Positions 45,735 through 57,589 of a DNA stretch of 64,000 nucleotides are shown in pieces. Under the pieces are notes generated by a model. The model did not search any database, was not told where the DNA came from, and saw only the letters and a program-made list of their open reading frames with translations. Source of the stretch: Hymenopus coronatus (lineage: Eukaryota > Arthropoda > Insecta > Mantodea > Hymenopodidae); assembly GCA_030762935.1 (NCBI GenBank), contig CM060899.1:12383001-12447000 (forward strand). Reading direction: 5' to 3'. A program made the translations under genes and the position numbers. Position 1 is the stretch's first letter, and every line of letters begins with the position of its first letter.

Positions 45735-46781
45735 CCCTTTTAGTGCCAATCACAATTAATTGTAAGCCCAAAATTCTGCGATAATTGTCAGTCCATAATC
45801 ATGATGCCAATTTCATCAATTTAGCTCTTTCCAGCAGAAAAGTCTGTGTACTTTCTATGTTATAACCATAGAGAAAGGTTTTAGGGCCTTAAAAGCAGTA
45901 TAGCTCCAACTTTAATTTCTCCACCTCATGTTTGTTGGTTGAAAAATGGTTTCACCTAGCAAAACGTTACGAACCAAAGAGGAAATAAGAGCTGCGGTTC
46001 ATGATGTATTAAAAGAAAGCAAGAAGAATATGAATTTTCAGACCTTGAAGAAAGCGTTTCTGACATCAACAAAAGAGAGGAGCATATATATTCTAGCTCC
46101 AGTGCTGAAAATGCATATGATATCTATAGTCCTCACACGTATGCAAATAATCAGTGTACTTTCAAAATGAATTTATGAAGGTGTAACCATATGACACAAT
46201 GTGAATTATCCATTCAGCTACAGAACAAAACTTGTGCTGCATTACATCTATACCCCGTCACTTTATATCATTTTCATTATTAGTTGTATTATGCTTATTG
46301 TGAGTGTTTTTGGTGATTCTTTTTTCAGTTTGCAGGTTAAATGAATTTTTTTTGGTATTTAAAAAAATAAAACACCAGACCAAAATAACTTTCCATTTTA
46401 CTAAAGAAATATCTATACTTTCATTTTATTTGTCTGAACTTCCTGTATAGTAAGGTGTTTTTTTTTTTTTTTTTTTTTTTTTTTTTGTTTTTTTTTGTTT
46501 TGCCTAATTGTTGATAATTTTGAGATTTTTTATTTTATTTTCAAAATTTTCTTTCATTTTTAATTTTTTTTTTTAAATATTAAATAGGACTTTTCATCCA
46601 TATAATACACATTATACTGAAGACAAAAGGGTTTACTAAAAACAAAACAAAAAAACAGATTCACTTCCCTATTTTATTTGGTGCTCATTTTATTACTAAT
46701 AATTTAAAACCATGCATTCTCCTCTAAAATTGCTTGACACTGTTCAGATGCACTTTGTTATTTGAACTGGAAATAAAAGGG
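45735..46781 (-). mobile_element. piggyBac-like TTAA element, copy 3
   Basis: TTAA at 45731-45734 and 46782-46785 flank ends CCCTTTTAGTGCCA and TAAAAGGG. It lies in the opposite orientation to copies 1 and 2. At 45940-46170 the plus strand keeps the longest transposase N-terminal remnant (TKEEIRAAVHDVLKES, then a frameshift). A 29-T run is at 46458-46486. Confidence 0.75.
46458..46486. repeat. Poly-T tract
   Basis: 29 T in a row inside the TTAA element. Confidence 0.9.
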
Positions 46782-47069
46782 TTAATATGTCACAAATCTA
46801 TGGTGAAGTGAATTATGTGACTATGGAAACAACCTAACTTCAAAATTTTTAAATTTTTGTGAATGTTGTATGTGCTGGAATAAAATGATAAAATGGTGAA
46901 GATACTATAATTAGTTGAATATTCTCAAAGATTTTCTTGAACACACACACAGTTACATATACACATATTTTCTCTTCTATAATAGTCTGTATATTATTAT
47001 ACATATGTTTGGTTTCTTTTAAAAAGTTTATCACATGTAAATCTTTGGATTTTTCGAGTTCACATTATA

Positions 47070-48041
47070 CAAGGTGGACCATTTAACTGAGACTGTAGAA
47101 TATCTCAAAAACTAAGCGTTCTGGAAAAAAAAAATCTTGAATAAAAGCTGCTTGATGTAATGTTTAAAGTAAATGCTATTCGTATTTTAATTGGAGAAGG
47201 TTTAAAATATTAATGAAGTTTTATTTATGGACACTCTTTAACTGCTGTGGTTCTCAGTATCCCATTCTATATTGGGCATGAAAGACTGCTTAATTTTACT
47301 CTGAGGTCTGTTTTATGAGGCTTGAGGTTCTTTTATGTGCCGTAATCTATGACACGGGACCAACAGCTTTACTTACCTTCCGAAGGAAACCATGCTAAGG
47401 ATTTTTACAACTGAAAAAATCCATTGCCCTCCACCGGGTTTAAATGGAGAAGGTTTGTACGGTAATTTGAGGATCAAGGTACATTTTTTAAATGAGAACC
47501 CACATTTTTTATTTTGTTTAGAAATATTCCTCATTAAAAATAGCCATCTTTTATTTAAACCATTTTCTTGTACAGGGTTTTCCATACTGCTCGTGCCAGT
47601 TTTAGAAGAGACAGACTTTAATGAACACAGAAATTGTTTAATCACAGAGTTGAAAAATGCATTGAGGTAGAAGGGGATCATTTTGAACATTTATTACACT
47701 AAGGCATGATGTCTATGAAATAATACTGTACAATACAATGGTGATACTCTTAAGCATCTGCCTTTCATCAATGTTTAATTGTCTACGCCAGTAAAAGAGC
47801 CCTGTACAACAAAAAGGTTTAAACAAAATTTGTTTATTTTTATATGAGGAATAAGGAAACAAAATAAAAAAGGTGGGTTCCCATTTAAAAAGCATACCTT
47901 GACCCTCAAATTATCATCCAAATCTTCTCCAATTAAAACACAACAAATGGCATTTATTTTCCCTTTTATTCGAGACGCTTCTTTCTACAATATTTAGTTT
48001 TGGATCTGTTCTACAGTCTCAACTTAAATGGTCTACCCTGG
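47070..48041. mobile_element. Long-inverted-repeat (foldback) element split by a SINE
   Basis: The left arm starts AAGGTGGACCATTTAACTGA. The right arm ends at 48040 with its complement (TTAAATGGTCTACCCT). The arms remain alignable through GAGACTGTAGAA, TTTTAATTGGAGAAG, TAATTTGAGGATCAAGGTA, GAGAACCCACATTTTTTATT and TTTTCTTGTACAGGG, so each spans roughly 280 bp once the SINE at 47204-47444 is removed. No transposase is present. Family unknown. Confidence 0.75.
47204..47444 (-). mobile_element. SINE family B, copy 5, inserted in foldback element
   Basis: Flanked by TGGAGAAGGTTT at 47192-47203 and 47445-47456, a 12-bp target-site duplication in the left arm of the foldback element. The copy stops at its B box region, so the head is truncated. 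Confidence 0.85.
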
Positions 48042-48137
48042 ATAGAATACGTTCAGATTTGACTGGACAGTCGGTAGATCCTATATTTCTCAGAACTCAT
48101 TAATTTAGTGTGTTTGTTATCATCATCAATTATCTAT

Positions 48138-48161
48138 ATTATTATTATTATTATTATTATT
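48138..48161. repeat. ATT microsatellite
   Basis: (ATT)n run. Confidence 0.9.
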
Positions 48162-48394
48162 ATAACCCACTTACAATTTATAGGATGGAGTTCATCAGCT
48201 CTTATTGATTTAAAATTAAAGCTCTGAAATGCTTGTTATAAACCCTTCATGTTAAACACTTTAATACTTACTTTAAGTACTCCCCAAAACCTGGAAAACC
48301 ACTTTTTACACTTCCCGCTGAGAAGAGGTAATTTTATGTCATCTGTGTATTGGACACTTGTCATTTACTGTGTGAAGAGCCAGTTTTAGCTTGC

Positions 48395-49850
48395 CATTAT
48401 AGTGTGACATTGATGTGAGACACATTTTAACAGAGTGCCATATTTTAGCTTATAATGTGTCTTTGACGTGAGACACATATGAACAGGGTGCCAGTTTTTA
48501 GCTAATAGTGAGACATTGACGTCTTGTTGTTGGTAGTGTTTAACGCTCACTTTTACTACTTGTGGCATCACAGACAATGACACTGGTGATACCTGGAATG
48601 AAGACGGAGCACTGGTGAAATTCGATGGCAGGGGAACCCGGAGAAAACTTGCCCCTGTGCCACTTTATCCAACACAAATATCACATGTAGTTTCTTAAGA
48701 TTGAACACAGGCCATCTAGGTGAGAGGCAAGTGGTCTAAACACTTGGCCACGGCATGGCCACACATTAACGTGAGACACATTTTAACAGAGTGCCAGTTT
48801 TTAGCTTATAGTTGACATTGATGTGAGACACATTTTAACAGAGTGCCAGGTTTTAACTAGTGGGACATTGACGTAAGACACATTTTAACAGAGTGCCAGT
48901 TTTTAGCTTATAGTGTGACATTGACATAAGACACATTTTAACAGAGTGCTAGATTTTAGATTATAGTGTGACATTGACGTGGGACACATTTTAACAGAGT
49001 GCCAGTTTTTAGTATATAGTGGGACATTGACGTAAGACACATTTTAACAGAATGCCAGTTTTTAGCTTATAGTGTGACATTGACATAAGACACATTTTAA
49101 CAGAGTGCCAGGTTTTAGCTAGTGGGACATTGACGTAAGACACATTTTAACAGAGTGCCAGTTTTTAGCTTATAGTGTGACATTGACATAAGACACATTT
49201 TAACAGAGTGCCAGGTTTTAGCTAGTGGGACATTGACATAAGACACATTTTAACAGAGTGCCAGTTTTTAGCTTATAGTGTGACATTGACTTAAGACACA
49301 TTTTAACAGAGTGCCAGGTTTTAGCTAGTGGGACATTGACGTAAGACACATTTTAACAGAGTGCCAGTTTTTAGCTTATAGTGTGACATTGACATAAGAC
49401 ACATTTTAACAGAGTGACAGATTTTAGATTATAGTGTGGCATTGACGTGAGACATATTTTAACAGAGTGCCAGGTTTTAAATTATAGTGTGACATTGATG
49501 TGAGACACATTTTAACAGAGTGCCAGGTTTTAAATTATAGTGTGACATTGACGTGAGACACATTTTAACAGAGTGCCAGTTTTTAGCTTATAGTGTGACA
49601 TTGATGTGAGACACATTTTAACAGAGTGCTAGGTTCTAGATTATAGTGTGACATTGACGTGAGACACATTTCATCAGAGTGCCAGTTTTAGCTTATAGTG
49701 TGACATTGATGTGAGACACATTTTAACAGAGTGCTAGGTTTTAGATTATAGTGTGACATTGAGGTGAGACACATTTCATCAGAGTGCCAGTTTTAGCTTA
49801 TAGTATGACATTGATGTGAGGCACATTGTAACACAGTGCCAGTTTTTAGC
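48395..49850. repeat. Minisatellite of ~52-bp units with higher-order pattern
   Basis: About 24 tandem copies of a unit containing GACATTGACGTAAGACACAT, TTTAACAGAGTGCCAG and TTTTAGCTTATAGTGT. Two unit types differ in length: ~53 bp (TTTTTAGCTTATAGTGT) and ~50 bp (GGTTTTAGCTAGTGG). Between about 48830 and 49390 they alternate as a ~103-bp dimer; outside, units are more uniform and more diverged. A SINE (48523-48762) interrupts the left part. The array is in zinc-finger intron 1. Confidence 0.95.
48523..48762 (-). mobile_element. Full-length tRNA-derived SINE inside the minisatellite
   Basis: The minus strand reads A box CGTGGCCAAGTGTTTAGACC, B box GTGTTCAATC and a body with TTTTCTCCGGGTTCCCC. 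The 3' end is GCGTTAAACACTACCAACAA. The 10-bp flanks ACATTGACGT (48513-48522) and ACATTAACGT (48763-48772) are satellite sequence and form the target duplication. Confidence 0.85.
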
Positions 49851-49854
49851 TTCA

Positions 49855-51060
49855 GTGCATATGTCCTTAAGTTTGTCACATAAAACGCATGCCATCATGG
49901 CAGACAATCTGGTTGCTGTAGAATGTGTTTTATCTTTCATTTAACAATGCTCCAGTGCTATATAGTTTTAGTTGCATTTTATGTCTTTGGCACTATGTAG
50001 TTTTATTTATTCTTTTAACCTACCTTGACATATTTAATGCTTTTATTTTAGAGGATGATTTTAGTATGTTTTAATATTCATTTTAGACTTATTTTTAGCA
50101 TGACCTTTTAACCTGAAGTTTTATCATTATATGGTTTTATTTTCTTTTTAGGGCACTAATAATCCTGTAGTATAGGCACCCTAAAACTTCTCTCTCTCTC
50201 TCTCCCCCAAATTATTGGCAAAGAAGAATCCAGGCTATACTTCCTCTCTTCCCTGCATTGTCTCCTCATGCATCTTAAATGTTCTTGCATTAATTTTCCT
50301 AAATATTTAAAGGAGTCATGTATTGTATATTTGTAAATTTTTTTTTTGCCAGTCCTTTGTTTTGTAAACCATAGTTATTTGTATTATATGTTGCTTAAAT
50401 AGACTACTGTTTGTGAGTGGGATGTTTAGTAGACAAGCACGTAAATGCGAGTGTTTTAATTTCTCATAATCTAATAAGCCATATGTAGTATGTTTTATGA
50501 TATCCTAATATTAACTGAAATGCTTTTATATTTATTAATATTAACATTATTAGAGTCGTCATTATGAGGAGTTAAATTTTAGTCATGACATAGGTGGTGC
50601 TTTGTTTGTTGTTGCATAACCCCTCAGGAATAAACACTTTCAATTCTAGTTGTTTAAACTGCACCAAATAAATCAATAATGAATGAAAATGGATATTCCC
50701 AAAGAAGTTTAAGATTATGCTAAAACAGCTGTACTTAGCTTGTTACCCTGCAAGTCAAAGGACTTATATGACAAGGACTTTTCCTTATTTAAATAATGAA
50801 TAGCTTCCGAAGGAGTTAAAATAATTTACAATGAAGTAAGGTACTTACTTTATTTCATAGTGAAATAAAGACTCATTTTTGTTGTTTCCTAGGATACATA
50901 AAAGTATACATGAAGTCCTTAGGATAGGATAAAACAATTTATCTGGATCTTAATGCTTTAACCATTGCTTGTTTTGCTATACTTCAATACTTAATGAAAT
51001 ATCAAGTGTTTGTTTCCACATATCCCCTAATATCATATTCCAGTTAATTAACAAATCAAA
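49855..51060. other. Zinc-finger intron 1, nothing recognised
   Basis: AT-rich. A short (CT)n run lies near 50190-50206. Confidence 0.4.
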
Positions 51061-51069
51061 CCTGATATA

Positions 51070-51136
51070 CTGCCTGCGGTTCCATAATTAGTTAAAGCGG
51101 GCATTAAACACTACCAAAAAAAAAAAAAAAAAACTC
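51070..51136 (+). mobile_element. SINE 3' end with poly-A tail
   Basis: GCGGGCATTAAACACTACC followed by about 18 A is the 3' end of the SINE family seen at 44150 and 48523. It lies about 90 bp upstream of the microexon. Confidence 0.65.
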
Positions 51137-51227
51137 ATACTTTAGAGAATCACTATGTGATGTAGGACATTCAACTGAGTTGCATAAATGATTTATGAAA
51201 CTGAACATTTGAATTCTTCTGTTACAG

Positions 51228-51259
51228 TTTAAGGATCTCCTTCCAGTAAAATCTTCAAG
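51228..51259 (+). CDS. C2H2 zinc-finger protein, 32-nt microexon
   Basis: Flanked by the acceptor TTCTGTTACAG and the donor CAAG|GTAAGAC. It enters at phase 0 and leaves at phase 2, coding FKDLLPVKSS plus the first two bases of an R codon completed by the A at 58438. The phases fit both neighbouring exons exactly, which is the main support. A 32-nt exon this far from its partners (7.9 kb and 7.2 kb) cannot be proven without transcripts. Confidence 0.7.
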
Positions 51260-51544
51260 GTAAGACTTGTCTCTTGGCTAATATTCCAATTAAAAACCTT
51301 CTCCTTGTGGTGCCTTTTCTTATAAAACTCTCACATTTATGTTGTAGGAGATGTCTCATTGTGGTCTTAAAATGATACATATGGGAGTTTAATAATTAAT
51401 CCATCATATTGCCTATTGAAATTTGTTCTGTATCTAAATCTTCTTGTATCATTGAGTCCATGGATTACATTGGAACATGTTTTAGCTTTTTATGAAACTG
51501 GATCAAATACAAACCAATTTTGACTTTCTGTGCTACTGCCTAGA

Positions 51545-52005
51545 GTAAATAGAACTATTATTTTCCACCCAAAAACTCAATAACAAATTTTCACAGGAAA
51601 TCTGTGTTAAACTTCCTGAAACAAATAAGTGCCAAACTTGGTACCAAACTTTTGCAAATATTCAATATGTAACACTCAAATTTTCTAGAAAATTCTACCA
51701 GTCAAAACTAGTCTTTCTGCTGAAGATTTTTCATTATTTTCTGTTTTCGCATATTTGGCTCTACCAATTTTAGTTACAATATCATATTTTTAAGATATTT
51801 GCAAACTAATGAAACATATCTTCAATTATCTGTGAAAAGTTTGTGGTCTGTTTCATTTTGAATGAATATATATTTTTTGTATGTAATCCTTAAGGGAGAG
51901 ATAATAACTTATACAGAAATAATGCCCATCTCATTAAAAACATAAGTTATCTCAATTCTTTTTAAGACATTAACCATATGATATATTTTTGTGTTTCTTG
52001 TGTTG
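51545..52005 (+). repeat. Diverged 0.85-kb repeat family copy
   Basis: CCACCCAAAAACTCAATAAC, TTTTCTAGAAAATTC, TTGGCTCTACCAATTTTAG and AGGGAGAGATAATAACTTA follow the family order, with heavy substitution and gaps. Confidence 0.5.
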
Positions 52006-52045
52006 TGTAAACACGATTGAATTTCAAAGCCAGCTTATAGCAATC

Positions 52046-53096
52046 ACCTTTTAGTGCCAGCCCAAATAGCAAAATGCTGTCTGAAAGCTGCCAAGCAATT
52101 TTAGAAGAGACTGTAGGGTTTTAAATCATTAGAAATAAAATGAGTATCAAATGGTATAGAGAGCTGAAACTTTTTTCAGTTTTAGTAAGCTCTTTTGTGT
52201 ACTGTATGTATAATATGCATTATATGGATGAGAAGTCTCTTCAATATTTTATAAAAATTAAAAACAAAAGAAAAATATGAAAATAAAATTAAAAATCCCA
52301 AAAGAATCAATAACTAGGCATAAAAACCTCACTACATAGAAAGATCAAGGTAATTAAATAAAGGTATAGCTGTTTCTTTACTAAAGAAGCATCTGTTTTG
52401 GTCTGGTGCTTTATTTTTTAAAATGCAAAAAGCTGAAGTTAAGTAACCTGAAGACTGTAAACTGAAAAAAAAAAAAAAAATAATCACCAAAAGTCCACGC
52501 ACATAATACCACTATTAATGAAAATGACTTCAGGAAATAGTATATAAATTTAATGTAGATTACTATACAATTTAGCAGTTGTGTTATTGCATAGCTGAGT
52601 AATTGATTCACATGGTATTATGACACCTCCAGAAATCCATTTTGATAAGTACACCAATTATTTCAATGCATACAAGGGCCCTTGTTATCAGATGCATTTT
52701 TATTGGTGAAGCTATCTTCCTCTCTTACGTCAATGTCAGAAATTCTTTCATCAAGGTCTGAAAATTCAAAATCACTTGCTTTCTTCTAATGCACCACAAA
52801 ACTGCATCTTTCATTTCCTCTTTAGTTCATAACCTGTAGTTAGACGACGCCATGTTTCAATCAACATATACAAACACTGGCTGGTGAAATTAAATATGGA
52901 GCTAATTTAGGGCTTTGGAGTGAAGATAAGGTCCTGAAACACCCTAGAAAACTTTTCTCCTTGGCTATGTCATAGAAAGTACACACACACTGGATAGAGT
53001 AAAAAATGTACGAAAATGACATCATGATTAGATCTTGATTGGCAATTCTCGCAGAATTTTCGGATCACAGTTAGATCATGATTGGCACTAAAAGGG
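52046..53096 (+). mobile_element. piggyBac-like TTAA element, copy 4
   Basis: The left end ACCTTTTAGTGCCA has a decayed target site. The right end TGGCACTAAAAGGG is followed by TTAA (53097-53100). It is collinear with copy 1. The antisense acidic remnant lies near 52730-52790. The right end carries an extra 18-bp duplication (TTAGATCATGATTGGCA). Confidence 0.75.
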
Positions 53097-53139
53097 TTAA
53101 GGTTTTGACTCATTTCAGCATCCTGTAGCCTCCATAAAC

Positions 53140-53875
53140 TTAAAAAATCTGATGTGTTTCATTTACATGACTTTCTCTACATCTCTCTTATAAATGATTG
53201 TTAAAAAACTTATACTTCTATGTACTTCATGCTAATCAAGATAAACATTAGAAGAAGTGGTCTCATTATTGGCTTCCTTGTAAGTAAAAGGGGAATAAGG
53301 GAGTACCGTATGCTAAAGTGATAGTCAAATCATTTCAAAGCTAATTGCTATGAATTTGAAATCTGTTTCTTTGGATTGCCAGGAGTTGACAAATTTCTGT
53401 ATGAGAAAAAGTTGAAGTATTTTAAAACTGAAACCAATGACAAGGAATATCTCAAACATGGTCAACTCCATGAAAAAAATATATTTCACATACTTTGCAT
53501 ATTTTAACCATATACCTTTTTTGCGTACTAAGTTTTTGTCTATCTCTTATGGTTTACTAATTTTGCAAAATTCATCCAGAATAAAGAAGGCTTCAGAGGC
53601 TATTCCCAGAAAATTCAATATATACATTTTGTTATATAAATGTCTTTAATATGCAGTATTTTAATTCAAATCGTTAGAACCATTTTTGAGAAATTCCAAA
53701 TTTTTGAAAAATGTTCCATGTAAAGGGTAGTTGGAGTGGGGGGATTTCTGTGAAAATCTTTGTGTCGCATCCTTGGAAGATACTGAACTTAAATATCAAT
53801 TTTGATATTTAATCAACTCTCTCTCTCTCACACACACACACATTTATAAAAATGCTGTTTTTGGACTCAGGGGGT
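53140..53875 (-). repeat. 0.85-kb repeat family, reverse copy
   Basis: Runs from TGATGTGTTTCATTTACATG to the CACACACA block and TTTTTGGACTCAGGGGGT; the left hairpin is missing. Confidence 0.7.
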
Positions 53876-53879
53876 GTTT

Positions 53880-54770
53880 TTTGTAGGAGTCAGTGCCTAT
53901 ATTTTTTGTGTTTTACCTATTCAAGGATACCCAAAAACGGAAATGTTTTGGTCCTTTGTGATACGAACTTCAGACCATACAATTAGGTCTCAGATACAAT
54001 GCCTTGCACCATGCAGCCATTCGGACACATCCTATATGCAGCATTATATGACTTATAATCTTATAATGCTGCTTAATTGTATGATTGAATATTTTTTCAT
54101 TAACAAAAAAATTGGTAAAATGCATGTATCCGCATTTGATCGAAACCTGTGAGTATATAACCACACTCTCACACAGACTGCTTTACTTGTGCCCTCCCCA
54201 TTCTTTTCCACAGTTTCGCTTGAATGCAGAACATCCATTTTCAGTGGATTCAATTCCACAATCCTGGTTTTGATAGGTTAGTTACTCCTATTGTATGACA
54301 GTATACTATAAATCCAGATGTCAAAGTTTGCATTATTTAATGGAGTTATCCAGTGTTGTCCATTGGTATAATGTGTTATTGAACAATCATGCACAGGATG
54401 TCATATCACATTCACATTACCGAAAGAGTTAATGTGTTTCTATGGGTCAGTGAGAAGAAACTTGGGAAATAGTTGAATGACACTTAAAACAGTTATATGC
54501 TTCATTCTGTGGATAAATGTGTTTTATTTATTATGTAAGCAATTCCATATAAATTTATTTTATTTTGTGTGTAGTATCAGTGATATTAGGAGTATCATAT
54601 ATGCTACCCCTGGACCAAATTAAGCTTTTTAATTCAACTATTGATACATAGAAGATAGAGAAAAAAATATTAGTAGGTAGTACAAAATCTATCACACATA
54701 ATAGTACTAGCCATCAATACTTTGGCTGTTTAATGAGTGAAAAAAATATCTAAAAGCTGAGACAGCATAT
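53880..54770. other. Zinc-finger intron 2, nothing recognised
   Basis: No repeat family member or coding signal. Confidence 0.4.
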
Positions 54771-54771
54771 G

Positions 54772-55345
54772 AGGGTCATCTAGAAAGTAACAAACGCTTT
54801 GGCATAACTAAACAAAAGATATCAACACAAAACTTAATTTACAAAGTTACAGTTTCTATTCTCTCAAGGCATTTTTTGTCACTTAGTACCAGTTTTTCAA
54901 TGCCATTGTTTCACTTTTCTACTGCCAAAGGACTTATTTGTTCTTTTCTTTAATGTAGAAAATGTTCAGTCAATTGAATGTTACAGGCTGATAGCATGGT
55001 GATAGTGAAAAGAACTTGTTTTCAGTAAGGAAATAGTGCATAATTTAGAGTAATCAAGCAAGGACAAGTACGCATGACAAAGACTAGAGTGGAAGTTTAT
55101 CAATCGTTACGGAGGAGTTGAAAGTAAATATTGATAAAAGAATTCAGAAATACTGGTGTTTTACTTTGGACACCATACATGACTTTTTGGGTGAAAAAAT
55201 TTTCCAACCTCAAAGCAGCAGTACATCATAACGGTTAAGATCTTTGGTGATAGAAGAGTATAACATGTGTATTGAAAAACTGGTACTGCATGACCATAAA
55301 TACCTATGGACTGTAGAGAATAAATCTCAAGTAAGACATTTTGAG
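54772..55345 (+). mobile_element. Possible mariner-like relic
   Basis: The left end GAGGGTCATCTAGAAAGTAA resembles mariner termini. The plus strand contains KFINRYGGVESKY, HDFWVKKF-type and IEKLVLHDHKYL words reminiscent of the end of a mariner transposase. No matching right terminus was found. Tentative. Confidence 0.3.
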
Positions 55346-55399
55346 AATATTTATATATGATTAAAAATAAGCGTTTACAAATGAACAATAAGTGATTGA

Positions 55400-56550
55400 A
55401 TATTGGTTATATTAGTTTACTTCCACATTTGGATTTTTCTACAGGGTTACAAGCAGAAGAATTATATTAATGGATTTACTAATATAAGGTGTTAATCTTT
55501 TTATCTCATTAGGTTTCATGGTCTGAGAGAGTTAGGGTTGGAATCAAATCATTGACTCAGTAACTTTGTAATCACTTAGTACCTGAAGCATTAAAGCATT
55601 GATGGCAGCCAAACATGACTCAATTCAGTGCTAAAAGTTCCATAAAATTGTAAGCATCAGATAACAATTCAGAAATATATTCAATTATCACCATAAGCGT
55701 GTATATTATATTTCAAATTCTTCATCAGTGTTAAAGAAATTATAGAGTTTCAATGTAGGCTAATAAAAATAAAAGAAATATTAGTTGCCTTTTTGCCTGC
55801 TAATCTTGTGTTATAGTGAAAAATCAAGGTGCATCTAATAAATGGCCAGGTATAGTAGTAGCTGTGGAGTACTGAATACAATATTTCATCTCCTTATGAG
55901 AGATAAGTGGCAGGGAAGTAAAAGAAATAGTGCTTTCTTTACACTACAGGACATCTGACATATCACTCTATGGTATAATAACCAAATCTATACTTGCTGT
56001 ATCTTGTGGGCATTAACTGATACAATAAAGAGTTTACTTACTCTTTCTTCACTGAGGGCCAGAATAGAACAAAATGTGGTGGATGCTTGCAGGTTTATTT
56101 AAACAAAGAATCCTAGGTTGACTCAGCATATGTTCCTCTTTTTATGTTATTTCTGTTTAATTGTAATGTGTCACACATTTCAAAACATTATTTACAAATA
56201 GGAATGTTCCTTTACAATTTTTGTGGTGGCAGTAGTATAATTTCAAACCCTTTTTATGCAAAAAGTATTTTGTTCCACCCAAAATTTCAGTATTTACAGC
56301 TGAACAGCAAAACACAGTTTTAAATCTTCAATAAAGGAAAATTTTAGAAATGCATCTGTGTTTTATCTGCATAATTATGAACTACAAAGGTGAACTAATT
56401 TTGTGTATCCTATGCTCGGAATTTAAAGCAAAATCTTTCTTCTGAGATTTTTAGATGCAGGCATTGATCTTGGTTCCTTATATTATCCTCATAACAAGCA
56501 TTTTCTTTACTTATGCATAATTCTTTTCATCCATGTCTCAAAACTGCCTG
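55400..56550. other. Zinc-finger intron 2, nothing firm
   Basis: A block at 56274-56300 (TTCCACCCAAAATTTCAG) recalls the 0.85-kb repeat left end but is too short to call. Confidence 0.3.
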
Positions 56551-56565
56551 TCAAAATTTTAATTA

Positions 56566-56848
56566 AAATGAAATGGAGTTTTATATATAGACTGTGGTTC
56601 TCAGTGCCCCATTCTATACTGGGCATGAAAGATCACTTAATTTTGCTCAAAGGCCTATTTATCAGGCTTGAGGTTCTTTTATGTGCCGTAAATCTATGAC
56701 ATGAGACCAATGGCTTTACTTCCCTTCCAAAGGAAGCAATGATAAGGATTTTTACTGCTGAAAAAAATCCATTGTCTTCTGCCACGTTTGAACCCGTGAC
56801 CTTGGGTATATGGAGTTAGCATGATAACCAATACACCACAGAGGGCGA
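56566..56848 (-). mobile_element. SINE family B, copy 6
   Basis: The minus-strand head has TGTGGTGTATTGGTTATCA (A box) and CACGGGTTCAAACG (B box), followed by the family body. Approximate 14-15-bp flanking repeats (CAAAATTTTAATTA / CAAAAATTTAGATTA) suggest the target site. Confidence 0.8.
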
Positions 56849-56959
56849 CAAAAATTTAGATTAGCTAAAATGTGTAGCTCATTAAAACTCAAAATTTGTT
56901 TACTTACATAATTACTTCCTCCATACTTAGTCATGGCAAGCAAAGAAAGTACTACGATC

Positions 56960-57420
56960 CAAGCAAAACTTAGAACTCAGCATTAAATTGGAAATGCATG
57001 TCTTGAGGCTCTCTAAAAAGAAAATAAATGAACTAAAGATGTGTGAAAAAACTCTGTAATTATATTAATTCTGTGGACAGTTAATACAGAAACGTATTCA
57101 AAGTTATATTTGGTCATGATTTTTTAAAGATTCACATAATTATTTTGAAGAAAATCGGTCAATGAATCCTTGCATTGAAAATCTGTACTTATGTATGATT
57201 TTGAAAAGTGTCTCTTGACAGTTTTGATTTAAATATTATGTGTTCAATAAATTTTATGGCCAATAAAAAATTTAAGCAAATTTTTAATGTGGAGTCTCTG
57301 AAGTCATGTTCATTTTGAATGAATTTAATTTTGTATTAATGGTATATCATAGACTTAAAACAAAGAATTACTAATTTCAAAATATCAAACTTCATAAAGC
57401 TTACAGTCTGTGAAGTGCAT
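56960..57420 (+). repeat. Very diverged 0.85-kb repeat family copy
   Basis: GAAATGCATGTCTTGAGGCT, TTGACAGTTTTGATTTAAAT and GTTCATTTTGAATGAATTT follow the family order, but identity is low. Probably an old copy. Confidence 0.4.
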
Positions 57421-57589
57421 TTGTGAGTATTTTTTTGCCCATGATTTAAAAGTTGTTACACTTAATAATTTTTAAAGTTATTGTACATTTGTTTCCTGTA
57501 GAATCATTGAAATAGCATTCTGGCATGTTCAATGAAGATTTAGTTATGAATATATATTTTTGCCAATGTAGTTAACAGGTAATTGGTTT

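Noticed and set aside
45946..46170. 74-residue ORF (EEIRAAVHDVLKES) as a small gene
   Set aside because: It lies inside a TTAA element, and corresponding broken frames exist in the other copies.
48395..49850. CRISPR-like array of regular repeats
   Set aside because: There are no unique spacers; whole ~52-bp units repeat in tandem inside a eukaryotic intron, so it is a minisatellite.
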